DNA from: CAVQBJ01 sp963724405
GTDB lineage: Bacteria > Actinomycetota > Thermoleophilia > Solirubrobacterales > Solirubrobacteraceae
Length of the DNA stretch: 64,000 nucleotides
Direction of reading: 5' to 3'
NCBI GenBank assembly: GCA_963724405.1
Contig: CAVRUQ010000006.1
Coordinates: forward strand, 248,001 to 312,000
The position numbers and the translations under genes were made by a program. Shown here piece by piece: positions 1 through 8,582 of the stretch. The notes beneath the pieces were generated by a model that ran no database searches, was not told the origin of the DNA, and saw only the letters and a program-made list of their open reading frames with translations. The first letter of the stretch is position 1. Every line of letters starts with the position of its first letter.

Positions 1-8
1 CCTTAGCC

Positions 9-962
9 GTGATGCTCGGCCTACTTGCTATTCCTGCGGCCAGCCCGGCCTATCTCGTCGGCGTCGCCGACCAGCAGGCGGCGATGTTCATGAGTCCGTA
101 CTACACGCAGCTGATCGCGCGCGAGCCGGCGAGCCATCGCGTGTCGAGGTACATCGCCCCCTACGACGTGGCGAACGGATCCCGCCGCAACACCACGTTC
201 CTCAACTACTTCATCAACTGGTATCGCCACGCCCAGGCTGACCACATGCAGATGCTGGTCGCCTTCTATCACTCAGAGATCTCGCCGACCCGCCTGCCAA
301 GCGTCAGGACTTACCAGCGCGATGTGCAGCGCTTCATCAAGCGCTTTCCGGCGGTGAAGGCATGGCAGCCCTGGAATGAGGCCAACCGCGGCAATATCCG
401 CCACGTGCTCGCCAGCCCGAGCGCATCGGTGTCTGCCCGCTACTACAAGGCGCTGCGGGCGGTCTGCCATCGCTGCACGATCCTCGGCCTGGACATCCTC
501 GATCAGAACAACGTGCGCCCGACGCTCACCTACGTCGCCCGGTTCAAGTCCGCTCTGCGGCGCCTGCGCGTGCCGATGCCGTGGCTGTGGGGCCTGCACA
601 ACTACTCGGACACCAACCGCTTCACCTCGGCGCGCACCACGGCGATCCTGCGCGCGGTGCCTGGACAGGTGTGGCTCACCGAGACCGGCGGCATCGTGAA
701 GTTCGGCGGCGCCTTTCCCAACAAGCGCGGCTCGGGCGACCGCCGCGCGGCGAAGGCGCTGAGCTACATGTTCCGGATCGCTGGCTCGAACCGCAGGATC
801 ACGCGGCTATACATCTTCCAGTGGTCGGGAGCGACGTCGCGAGCGCGGTTCGACGCCGGGTTGACCGACCCGCACGGAGTCCCGCGACCGGGCTACGTCG
901 TCGTGTGCCAGCACATGCACGGCAAGCGCTGCAAGGGGTTCCGCATCGATTCGCGCAACTAG
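9..962 (+). CDS. Exported glycoside hydrolase-like protein (clan GH-A-type TIM barrel), possibly 5'-truncated by the window edge
   Basis: The 317-residue product begins with a short hydrophobic stretch ending in AASPA, which looks like the tail of a signal peptide. The frame stays open to the left window edge, so the true start may lie outside. Two motifs match the catalytic strands of clan GH-A glycosidases: WNEAN with Glu124 as likely acid/base, and WLTETGG with Glu225 as likely nucleophile, about 100 residues apart as expected. A conserved-type HNYSD motif lies between them. The protein ends in a basic, Cys-containing tail. I infer an extracellular polysaccharide-cleaving enzyme; GH5- or GH39-like membership cannot be decided by eye. 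The next gene downstream is 500 bp away on the other strand, so it seems to end its own unit. Confidence 0.72.
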   Translation: MMLGLLAIPAASPAYLVGVADQQAAMFMSPYYTQLIAREPASHRVSRYIAPYDVANGSRRNTTFLNYFINWYRHAQADHMQMLVAFYHSEISPTRLPSVRTYQRDVQRFIKRFPAVKAWQPWNEANRGNIRHVLASPSASVSARYYKALRAVCHRCTILGLDILDQNNVRPTLTYVARFKSALRRLRVPMPWLWGLHNYSDTNRFTSARTTAILRAVPGQVWLTETGGIVKFGGAFPNKRGSGDRRAAKALSYMFRIAGSNRRITRLYIFQWSGATSRARFDAGLTDPHGVPRPGYVVVCQHMHGKRCKGFRIDSRN

Positions 963-1039
963 CGACGCCCAGCCAGATCACGAACGCCTAGGTGGACCGC
1001 TAGGTGTAGGACCCGAGGAGGTTGTTCAGTCGGTCTCCC

Positions 1040-1249
1040 CGAAGCTGCGCGCGCCCGCTTCCACCACGTTCCGCGCTTGCCGACACGCTTCCCGCGCAGC
1101 ACCGCTCCGGACGACAACTCGGCCATGCCGACCTGGGGATCACCTCCGTGTATCTGCGCGGGATCGACAACACCGAGATCATCCACACTGTCCACGAGCG
1201 CCCCGCACCAATGATCCCGGCCACGTCCAGACTCCAGACCGGACCATAA
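1040..1249 (+). pseudogene. Decayed tyrosine recombinase (integrase) C-terminal remnant
   Basis: The translation in the frame ending at 1249 contains RQLGHADLGITSVYLRGID followed by a Glu-Ile-Ile and a Pro-rich tail. This is the LGH...Y signature of phage-type tyrosine recombinases, with the last conserved His and the catalytic Tyr. Just upstream, in another frame, ARFHHVPRLPTRF resembles the damaged H-x-x-R box (HxFRHxFAT) that should precede it. No start codon, N-terminal domain or other catalytic Arg box is present. This is a short, frameshifted fossil of an integrase, evidence that a mobile element once occupied this region. I could not identify attachment sites. Confidence 0.7.
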
Positions 1250-1457
1250 GACCAGCTCTGCTCGCGTCGCAAAGCGCAAGCCCACGCCCAACCGCCGACC
1301 GAGACCAAAGCAGAAGCCACGCGTTCCGTGTTCACCGCGGCGCTGGCACGCGCGAAGACGCGAAGTGACCGGACGTGACGTCCGCGTGCATGCTCGCTTA
1401 GCGCGAACGAGAAAGCAATCGCGCCACTTCTGCCGGACGGGCGTTCCCGAGCGGGGT

Positions 1458-2489
1458 CTAGGCTCGGCCGAGCACGAGGCGGCGCGCCGCTGCGCTGAGC
1501 TTGCCAACAGCGATTCGCCTGTTCAGTGCTGGCGGATTGACCACGAGCGGCCCGGCGGTCGACACGACGTTGGTCGTGGTCTGCAACGAGCCATTTGAGA
1601 GCGTGAATCGCAACACGACGCCGTGATCGCTGACGAACATGTCAACCGCATCCACGCCGGGGCTGGGCGAAACGCCCCGGTCCAGCCTCGACGTCTGGAC
1701 GTAGCCCTTGAATTCGGTGACGGTTTGACCGTTGATCGCTGAGGCCCCGACTTCCTTCAGCGTGGTTGCGGCCTTCACCAGCGTCGGGAGCGAAAGCAAC
1801 TGCGCCACGATGGTGTCCCGCGGGCGCTCACCGTAGGTGTAGTAGCCGAACTGCGCCGGCGTCTCCTGCACCCAGGGCCGACCGCCGTCCAGAGCCGCGG
1901 CACGGGCTTCGTATACGTAGACGTAGCCGCCGCAGAAGCGAACGCCGATGGGAACGCGTGCGGATCCACCGGTAATCGCGAACTGATAGGGCGCCCGGCG
2001 CAGCACGACTCTCGAGCCAATCGGCGGGCTGATCGTGCCGGCGGAGGTGACGATGAACGCGACGGTCGCGATCTCTTGCCCTGGCGGCGACTGACGTGAG
2101 CGCGCGACCAGCACACCCAGGTCGGGAGCCGCCTGCGCCGGGCTCGGCACGCTCGCGGTGGTGCTGGTCGAAGCGCTCGTCACGGTTGTGCTTGTGGTGG
2201 TGGTCGTGGGAGGCGGAACGGTGGTGGCCGCCGGTACCGACGTGGCGCCGGGATTTCCCGGCAGGCTGCTGGCGGTATACCCCGAGCCGACCGTGACGAT
2301 CTGAGTGAGTGCCGCCGTGGCCGTGCTAGTCGCGCCGGTCGTCGTTGGGCCGCTGGCGCGGCGGCTATCGGGCGCAGGCTTCGACCGCGATCCGACAGTA
2401 TCCGCTTCGACGACGGTGGCGGCGCATGCCGTCGAGCACGCGACGGCGATCACCAGCCCCACGATCCGCCGCTGGGTCCTCGTCGTCAC
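1458..2489 (-). CDS. Secreted Thr/Pro-rich protein of unknown function
   Basis: The GTG at 2489 is chosen because GGAGGA lies 8 nt upstream; an ATG 12 codons earlier has no such site. The 343-residue product has a basic start, a hydrophobic segment (VGLVIAVACSTACAA) that fits a signal peptide, then a linker to about residue 130 dominated by Thr, Ser, Pro and Ala. The C-terminal 200 residues look globular, with a Cys-Gly-Gly-Tyr motif and several beta-strand-like segments. I do not recognise the domain with certainty; the fold pattern recalls LppX/LolA-like periplasmic lipoproteins, but no clean lipobox is visible. It lies alone, flanked by gene-free stretches on both sides. Confidence 0.6.
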   Translation of the reverse strand: MTTRTQRRIVGLVIAVACSTACAATVVEADTVGSRSKPAPDSRRASGPTTTGATSTATAALTQIVTVGSGYTASSLPGNPGATSVPAATTVPPPTTTTTSTTVTSASTSTTASVPSPAQAAPDLGVLVARSRQSPPGQEIATVAFIVTSAGTISPPIGSRVVLRRAPYQFAITGGSARVPIGVRFCGGYVYVYEARAAALDGGRPWVQETPAQFGYYTYGERPRDTIVAQLLSLPTLVKAATTLKEVGASAINGQTVTEFKGYVQTSRLDRGVSPSPGVDAVDMFVSDHGVVLRFTLSNGSLQTTTNVVSTAGPLVVNPPALNRRIAVGKLSAAARRLVLGRA

Positions 2490-3395
2490 GTTCGCGGTCC
2501 TCCGACGCGGGCGGTCGCGATCCATGCGTGCAACGCGAGTGCTGGCGTCTCCACGACGCCAAGCCTAGTGAGCTGCGAGCCGCGGACCGAACCGAGCCGA
2601 GCCGAGACCCGCATCGACTCGATCGCTTCCGGCCGCATGCAGCCGCTACGACGACACCGGGCAATTAGTCCGCATGAGACGAGAGTGGGAGACACGCGAG
2701 ATCGCAAAGTCGACTGCCGCTCTCGTCGAATGCGACAGCGCGCGTCAGGGAGCCCGCGTCGGCGAAAGCGAGCCTCCCGGTATCCGCGCCGGCCTCTGCC
2801 GCGACAGGCGCGTCCGGACATCAAAGCGGGTCGGGACGCGACGATCGCTCGCGTCGGCGCGACATCAACGACGGGACGTCAGCGGTCGCCGGTCAGCGCC
2901 CGCAGTCCGGAGGGGAGCGCGCAGGCCGCGTTTTCGCGGTCCAGCGGCCGGATCGATCCCTCGGGCGTGTTCGCTCGGGTGAGCGGAACCGTGAATCAGC
3001 TCGACGAGAAGCACTGCTTGCCGGCCACTTCTCGCCGCAGCCGTTTCCATCGCGCCTCGCTCAGGTAGCCTGCGCCCGGCGAATTGTCTCGTCATCGCCT
3101 GGGCCGAGTGATGAGCCGCAGCCGGCGTGGCGCTCGAGGCCGCGGTCGGCCCGAGCGGAGGCGGCACTCTGGGGGTGTGGGCTTCCCGCCAGGCGGCCTC
3201 GCCGTCGTTGCGGGTTTCCCGCAACTCCGCTGCGGATTCCCTGACCGCGGGGTGGATGTCGTCCGTCCGGGTCATCGGTCGCGCGCTGCCGTCCCGCCTC
3301 CTCGAAATGCGGTGATCGCAGCCGTCGACGGACGCGTGTCGTAGCGCGCGCCCGGTGCGGGCACCTGCGGTTCAAGCCTGTGCTCGAACGAGACG
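2490..3395. other. Gene-free stretch with one repeat copy
   Basis: About 0.9 kb with no gene I can support on either strand. The open frames here are arginine-rich shadows without recognisable domains or ribosome binding sites. It contains one copy of a dispersed repeat (2764-2851). Confidence 0.6.
2764..2851 (+). repeat. Dispersed intergenic repeat, copy 1
   Basis: This 88-bp segment matches 5787-5889. The shared core GCGCGTCCGGACAT then AGCGGGTCGGGACG is almost unbroken, and both copies start with GAAAGCGAGC and end with CGACGATCGCTCG. Copy 2 has about 15 extra bases in the middle. Both copies lie in gene-free DNA and in the same orientation. Confidence 0.8.
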
Positions 3396-5396
3396 ATGAT
3401 GGCGACTGCGATGAGAATCTCACTCCGCTCCAAGCTGCTTGCAGCGTTCGGCGTCGGCGTGGCGCTGATCGTGACGGTCGGATTGCTCTCGCTCGCTCGC
3501 CTCAGCAGCGACAACAACCAGCTGAGCCGACTCGCCGAGAAGGTCGTGCCGAGCACACGCACCGTCGGTGACATCAACGCCCTGATGAACAAATACCGCA
3601 AGGACCAGCTGCACTACATCATCGCCCTGCCCGCCGATCGTCCCGGGGTGAATGGGATCGACGGCGATCTGGACGGCGACCTGACGCTCATGCACCAGCT
3701 GCTGCAGTCCTACCAGGCTCATGGCCTGGTCTTGGATCCGAAGGATCGGGCGCTGTACGACGCGTTCAGCACGGACTTCTTCCGCTACGTGGCCATCACC
3801 GCCCCGTTCCACGCGCTGGCCGATCACGGCCGCCTGCTGCAGGCCGGGACGGTGGTCGGCGACGGTGCGGGTGACGCCGAGTACAACCTCTTGAAGTCGC
3901 TGATCTCGGCGTGGTCTGACCACAAGGTGACCACTGCCAATGCGGCGGCAGCGGCGTCGCGATCCAGCTACAAGGTGAGCGAGCTCCTGATCCTGCTCCT
4001 GCTGGGCTTTGCCGTCGCGGTGGCGCTGATCGTGGCCATCACCTTCGCGCACAAGGTGACGCGCGCCGTACGTGCCATCGGTCACGCGGCGAAGGCCATC
4101 TCCGAGGGTGAGATCGTCGAGCGCGTCCCGGTCCGCAGCCGCGACGAGCTCGGGGAGATGGCCGATGACTTCGACTCGATGGTCGACTACCTGCGGAGCA
4201 CCGTTGCGATCGCCGGGACGATCGCGCAGGGGGACCTCGACATCGAGGTGACGCCGCGCGGCCGGGGCGACGCGCTCGGGAACGCCCTCCAGCTGATGAC
4301 CGTCAGCCTGCGGCGCCTCGTCGCCGAGAACCAGCGCCTGCTGACGGCGAGTCGCGAGGAGGCGCACAGCGACGCGCTTACCGGGCTGGGCAACCGGCGT
4401 GCCCTGATGCGCGACCTCGACGCCCAGATCGAGCAGCTGGGCGACGGCGAGCAGCTCACGCTCGCGCTCTTCGATCTCGATGGCTTCAAGCAGTACAACG
4501 ACACGTTCGGCCATCCGGCCGGCGACGCGCTGCTCGTGCGCCTCGGCGAGCGCCTGCGCGTTCGCGTCGACGGCTGCGGGACCGCGTACCGCATGGGTGG
4601 CGACGAGTTCTGCGTGCTCGCACGCGCCGACCGGACGAAGGGCGCCGAGCTCGCCGAGGCGGCCTGCGAGGCGCTGTCGGAGCGAGGCGAGGCGTTCACC
4701 ATCGGTTGCTCCTACGGCGCGACTCACCTCCCGAGCGATGCGTCAACCGCCGAGAACGCCATGCGCATTGCCGACCAGCGCATGTACGAGCACAAGACGG
4801 GACGCGCATCGGCCAGCCGCCAAAGCACCGACGTGCTGCTGAAGGTGCTCAGCGAGCGCAGCCCCGGCCTGGACGAGCACATCATGGGCGTCACCGACCT
4901 CGCGGTGAGCGTGGCCGAGCGATTGGACTTGCCCGAGCACGAGGTCAAGCGCGTCGGCTCCGCCGCCGAGCTGCACGACATCGGCAAGCTCGCGATTCCC
5001 GACGGCATCCTCAACAAGCCTGGTCCGCTCAACGAGGACGAGTGGGCGTTCATGAGGTCGCACACCGTGATCGGCGAGCGAATCGTGCGTGCCGCGCCGT
5101 GCCTCGCGCCCGCAGCCGAGCTCGTGCGCTGGAGTCACGAGCGCCACGACGGCAGCGGCTACCCCGACCAACTCGAAGGCGACGACATCCCGATCGGCGC
5201 GAGCATCATCTGCGCGTGCGACGCCTTCGATGCCATGGTCTCCGAGCGTCCGTACAGCCGGGCGCGCACGCTCGACGCGGCGATCGAGGAGCTGCGGCGC
5301 TGCAGCGGAACTCAGTTCCGTCCCGAGGTGGTCGCGGCGCTGTGTGACGAACTCCTCGAGCGCAGGACAGCGCCCGCCCCGCGCGCGGCCGCGTGA
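3396..5396 (+). CDS. Membrane sensor with HAMP, GGDEF and HD-GYP domains (bifunctional c-di-GMP turnover enzyme)
   Basis: The 666-residue protein has a first membrane helix at residues 12-34, an extracytoplasmic helical sensor of the 4HB type to about 190, a second helix at 195-217, a HAMP-like linker to about 270, a GGDEF domain and a C-terminal HD-GYP domain. The diguanylate cyclase signature YRMGGDEF is intact (GGDEF at 401-405). The RxxD inhibitory site that normally sits five residues earlier is absent. The phosphodiesterase half keeps ELHDIGKL (His527-Asp528) and HERHDGSGYP (581-590). Synthesis and hydrolysis of cyclic di-GMP are therefore both possible from one receptor. Start choice between ATG 3396, 3399 and 3411 is uncertain because no strong ribosome site is seen. 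It stands alone. Confidence 0.9.
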   Translation: MMATAMRISLRSKLLAAFGVGVALIVTVGLLSLARLSSDNNQLSRLAEKVVPSTRTVGDINALMNKYRKDQLHYIIALPADRPGVNGIDGDLDGDLTLMHQLLQSYQAHGLVLDPKDRALYDAFSTDFFRYVAITAPFHALADHGRLLQAGTVVGDGAGDAEYNLLKSLISAWSDHKVTTANAAAAASRSSYKVSELLILLLLGFAVAVALIVAITFAHKVTRAVRAIGHAAKAISEGEIVERVPVRSRDELGEMADDFDSMVDYLRSTVAIAGTIAQGDLDIEVTPRGRGDALGNALQLMTVSLRRLVAENQRLLTASREEAHSDALTGLGNRRALMRDLDAQIEQLGDGEQLTLALFDLDGFKQYNDTFGHPAGDALLVRLGERLRVRVDGCGTAYRMGGDEFCVLARADRTKGAELAEAACEALSERGEAFTIGCSYGATHLPSDASTAENAMRIADQRMYEHKTGRASASRQSTDVLLKVLSERSPGLDEHIMGVTDLAVSVAERLDLPEHEVKRVGSAAELHDIGKLAIPDGILNKPGPLNEDEWAFMRSHTVIGERIVRAAPCLAPAAELVRWSHERHDGSGYPDQLEGDDIPIGASIICACDAFDAMVSERPYSRARTLDAAIEELRRCSGTQFRPEVVAALCDELLERRTAPAPRAAA

Positions 5397-6212
5397 GAAC
5401 GGCGCGGCGCAGTCCTCGGCTGCGTCGCAATCGACCCATCGCGCCCAGGCGCAAGGTTATCGCGGCCTTACCGCCGTCGCGGTGCCGCCCCGCGGCGACG
5501 CCGCTGTAGGTGTCCGTGGGCCGGCCAACGGCGGAAGATGTCGCCTTCAGCGTCGCCCGGCCCGCGCGTGTCGCGCCAGCCATGGCACATGATCACCGGC
5601 CGTCGGGAGTCGCAGTAGCCCCCCGAGACGCCGCAACCGCGTAACCCGGTCTTCCGAACGAAGCCTCTCGTCGCCCCGTCAATCGGGACTTCCCTCCTTC
5701 TCGCCAGTTGCGCGACCATTGCCGGCGCGCGGTCCCGTCGCAAAGCACAAGCGGCTTGTGGCGTAGCCGCGCGGACGCGACCGGGTGAAAGCGAGCGTCT
5801 CGGTATCCGCGCATAGGGGGAACCGCCGGCCTCTGCGGCGCCAGGCGCGTCCGGACATTAGAGCGGGTCGGGACGCCGACGATCGCTCGTGTGGCAAACC
5901 GATCGCGCCGGCGCGGTGTCGGCACGCTCGAGGCGTCGCCCAGGCACTCGCGCGCCGGAGCCGGGCTGGAAGTGAAAGGGATCGTCCGCTCCGGTCCGCT
6001 CCGCGCTCTACGGATGCGCGATGAGGAGTGGGTCTCATTCCCGGAGGGGTTGCCAGTCGTGCGTTCGTGTTGAAGCGGGTACCGCCGAGCGGTGCGGTCC
6101 GACGCGATCGCGGTGTGCGGAGCCCCCGGCAGTGCGAACGCGAACAGGCGCGCGATCCCGTACCGCGCCGCTGTCCGGATTGCCGGGCGCGCATGCGCCA
6201 GGCCAAGCGCGT
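5397..6212. other. Gene-free stretch with second repeat copy
   Basis: About 0.8 kb between a plus-strand gene and the end of a minus-strand gene. I see no domain-bearing frame, tRNA or clear terminator. It holds the second copy of the dispersed repeat at 5787-5889. Confidence 0.6.
5787..5889 (+). repeat. Dispersed intergenic repeat, copy 2
   Basis: Partner of 2764-2851, in the same orientation about 3 kb away, with roughly 15 additional bases after GGTATCCGCGC. Outside that insertion most positions agree. No terminal inverted repeats or flanking duplications are evident. Confidence 0.8.
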
Positions 6213-7973
6213 TCAGCGCAGCACGATCGACTGCCGCGTGGCGTGGCTCGTGTGCCCGATCTTCCAGCGGAGTGTCAGCGTGTAAGCGCCCGCGTGGAGC
6301 GTCCGACTCGCGCTCAGAACCAGTAGCTTCCCGCGCCCGGCGTTCTGAGCCTCGACGCCGACCGCGTAGACGACCCGCCCGCGTGACAGCGCTGCGCGGA
6401 CGTCCGAGGCGGTGGTCTGGAACTTGGCCGTGCCGGTGACGGTCTTGGTCGCGCAGACCTGCCTCTTCTTGTGCTTCTTGACTAGCGTCTTGCACGTCAC
6501 GAGCTCGACCTTGCCGTTGTTCCCGGCCGGGCCGGTCGGACCCCTCCCGCCCGGCTGACCCGTGGCGCCCTGCTGACCTGTTGCGCCCGCCTGACCCGTG
6601 GCGCCCTGCTGACCCGTGGCCACCGGCTGACCCGTGGCGACCTGCGGACTCGTGGCGCCCGGCGGACCCGTGGCGCCCTGCGGCAGCGGCCCGCCGGTCC
6701 CGTTCAGCGCCACGCTGAGCGTCGGGTGGGCGGGGTCGTTGGTCGGGAGCACCAAGGTCGCCGAGCGGCTCCCTTGCGCCTGGGGCGCGAAACGCACCTC
6801 GATCTGACAGCTTGATCCCGGCGCGACCGGCCCGGAGCAGCCGTCGGCGATGAAGTCGCCGGTCGCGCTGCCGGGCGTCGTGATCGTCAGTCCCGAGATG
6901 ACCATCGGCGCGTAGCCGGTGTTCGACACGGTCACGGCCGGACTCGCCGGCGCCGACACGGTGCCCTCGGGCTGCGTCGCCGCGAACGTGACGCTCGCCG
7001 GCGTGATCCCCGCGACCGGCACCGCGGGTGCAATCAACGTCTCGGGCTGGCCGGTCCCGTCGGTCGCGAGCGTCAGGTTGGACACGAACGGCGCCGCGAA
7101 ACTCGAGCCCGCGCCACCCGCGCCACTGGCGCCGATCTCGACACCGGGGATGGACGCGTTGAGGCCACCGGAGCCGCCCCCGCCGCCGCCGTACCAGCCG
7201 CCGCCGCCACCACCGCCGCCGTCGCCGGCGCCAGAGCCGCCGGCTCCCTCCATGCCGGCACTGCCGGGCCCACCGGGGCTGGTGACGCCCGAGCCGCCGA
7301 TACCGCCTGGGCCGCCGGCGCCAGAGGTTCCCCCACCACCACCGCCGCCGCCATCGGCGTCGCCGGGCGCTCCGGCGTTGGCGGCGTCGCCGCCCGCCGC
7401 GCCATCGCCGGACGCGTCGACTCCGCCCGCGCCGCCGGCGGACCCCTGGGCGATCGTGCCGCCGAACCCGCCGCCGCCTCCACCGCCGGCGACCAGCAGA
7501 CGCGAGCCCAACGTGAACGCGCTCTCCTTGTCAGAGATCGTGCGCACGTCCGAGGCGCCGCCACCTGGCGCTGAGTTCCGACCCGGAGCGCCACCGCCGT
7601 TGAACACGCCGCTCGCGCAATTGGCGACGATCAGACACCCATTTGCTCCGACCTCCGCATACAGCACCTCGCCGGGTGTCACCGGCAGGTCGCCGGTCAC
7701 GGTCGCACCAAAGCCGCCAGTCGTCCCGTAGCCGGAACCACCCTGGCCGCCGACCGCCATCACGTAGACCTCGAAGACCCCGGCCGGCACCGTATACGTC
7801 TGCTCCGCACTCGTCGGGCAGAACGTGCTCGACGGTCCCGAGACCGCGGTGCACGCCGCCTGCGCGCTCCCGGCAACAAGCGACAGCAACGCACACGCCG
7901 CCACCAACGAACCTACACCCAACGCAACCCGAGCCCGTGACCAGCGGCCCGCCACCCAACACGCCCCCAACAC
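6213..7973 (-). CDS. Exported glycine-rich protein with abnormal-spindle/Hydin-type and collagen-like segments
   Basis: The GTG at 7973 follows GGGGAGAGG by 7 nt. The 586-residue product has an N-terminal signal peptide ending near AGSAQAA, then a beta-rich start (about residues 40-150), a strongly glycine-rich zone (about 160-290) with runs of six or more Gly, and an Ig-like domain of the ASH/choice-of-anchor-D type (about 305-425: VTFAATQPEG, VTVSNTG, CSGPVAPGSSCQIEVRF, SATLVLPTND). Next comes a collagen-like stretch of G-A-T-G-Q/P triplets ending in GPTGPAGNNGK, and a compact C-terminal domain with two Cys. I infer a surface-exposed structural or adhesive protein. The Gly-rich part resembles PE-PGRS-style sequence only in composition, so no relationship is claimed. 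It appears monocistronic. Confidence 0.75.
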   Translation of the reverse strand: MLGACWVAGRWSRARVALGVGSLVAACALLSLVAGSAQAACTAVSGPSSTFCPTSAEQTYTVPAGVFEVYVMAVGGQGGSGYGTTGGFGATVTGDLPVTPGEVLYAEVGANGCLIVANCASGVFNGGGAPGRNSAPGGGASDVRTISDKESAFTLGSRLLVAGGGGGGGFGGTIAQGSAGGAGGVDASGDGAAGGDAANAGAPGDADGGGGGGGGTSGAGGPGGIGGSGVTSPGGPGSAGMEGAGGSGAGDGGGGGGGGWYGGGGGGSGGLNASIPGVEIGASGAGGAGSSFAAPFVSNLTLATDGTGQPETLIAPAVPVAGITPASVTFAATQPEGTVSAPASPAVTVSNTGYAPMVISGLTITTPGSATGDFIADGCSGPVAPGSSCQIEVRFAPQAQGSRSATLVLPTNDPAHPTLSVALNGTGGPLPQGATGPPGATSPQVATGQPVATGQQGATGQAGATGQQGATGQPGGRGPTGPAGNNGKVELVTCKTLVKKHKKRQVCATKTVTGTAKFQTTASDVRAALSRGRVVYAVGVEAQNAGRGKLLVLSASRTLHAGAYTLTLRWKIGHTSHATRQSIVLR

Positions 7974-8041
7974 GGCAGCACCTCTCCCCGGCTCCTACAT
8001 GTAAACCCGTGCCTGCGGAGACACTCTAACCCTAACTGTCA

Positions 8042-8431
8042 ATGCTTAGCGAGGTTTGGTATCGCACAGCGCCGCCGCTGCTCACGTGCCCGTCGGGCCG
8101 AGCCGAAGCCACTGCGCCCTCGTTGGCGCGCGGAAAGCGCGCCTGTCGCGAACGATCGCGTCCACGCATGCGCGCCGAGACGTCGCGTGATCGAGTTGGC
8201 GACGAGGCGCCGATGTCACTAGTGGCTGAGCGCGTCGAGCGTTACGCGAGAGTCGCGGTGACGGTGCTGCCTGGTGCCGACGGACGCACAACCGATGCCG
8301 AGGACGTGCAGGACCGTGTCAGTAGTCGGCTACCGGGAGCCCACGTATTACCGCTTGAGTTCGGCCCGGCGATGACGGCCGATCCGCCGCTGCTCACGCA
8401 ACTCGCCGACTGGAAGCAGCGCCACCCCTAG
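8042..8431 (+). CDS. Small unrecognised ORF or gene fragment
   Basis: A 129-codon frame whose last 75 residues look protein-like (RVAVTVLPGADGR, then an Asp/Glu-rich helix, RLPGAHVLPLEFG and a short Trp-containing end). The first 50 residues are compositionally poor and may be untranslated. ATG 8213 is an alternative start. No ribosome site precedes either. I do not recognise a family. It could be the 3' remnant of a larger, lost gene in this decayed region. Confidence 0.3.
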   Translation: MLSEVWYRTAPPLLTCPSGRAEATAPSLARGKRACRERSRPRMRAETSRDRVGDEAPMSLVAERVERYARVAVTVLPGADGRTTDAEDVQDRVSSRLPGAHVLPLEFGPAMTADPPLLTQLADWKQRHP

Positions 8432-8582
8432 CCCGCGAGAGCTAGGCAGACACCCCTGATAACTGGCGTCCCGGTAGTAACGGAGCAGGAACCTACGCTA
8501 AGCCAGCCCGACGGCGGCGTGTGGCGAGTCGAGTCTGCGGTCTGAGGTCGACGGCGTAACGCGGCAGATCGCGTGGACCGCG

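Noticed and set aside
6213..7973. PE-PGRS family membership for the Gly-rich exported protein
   Set aside because: It has no PE domain; the likeness is compositional. A signal peptide, ASH-type domain and collagen-like repeats define a different protein.
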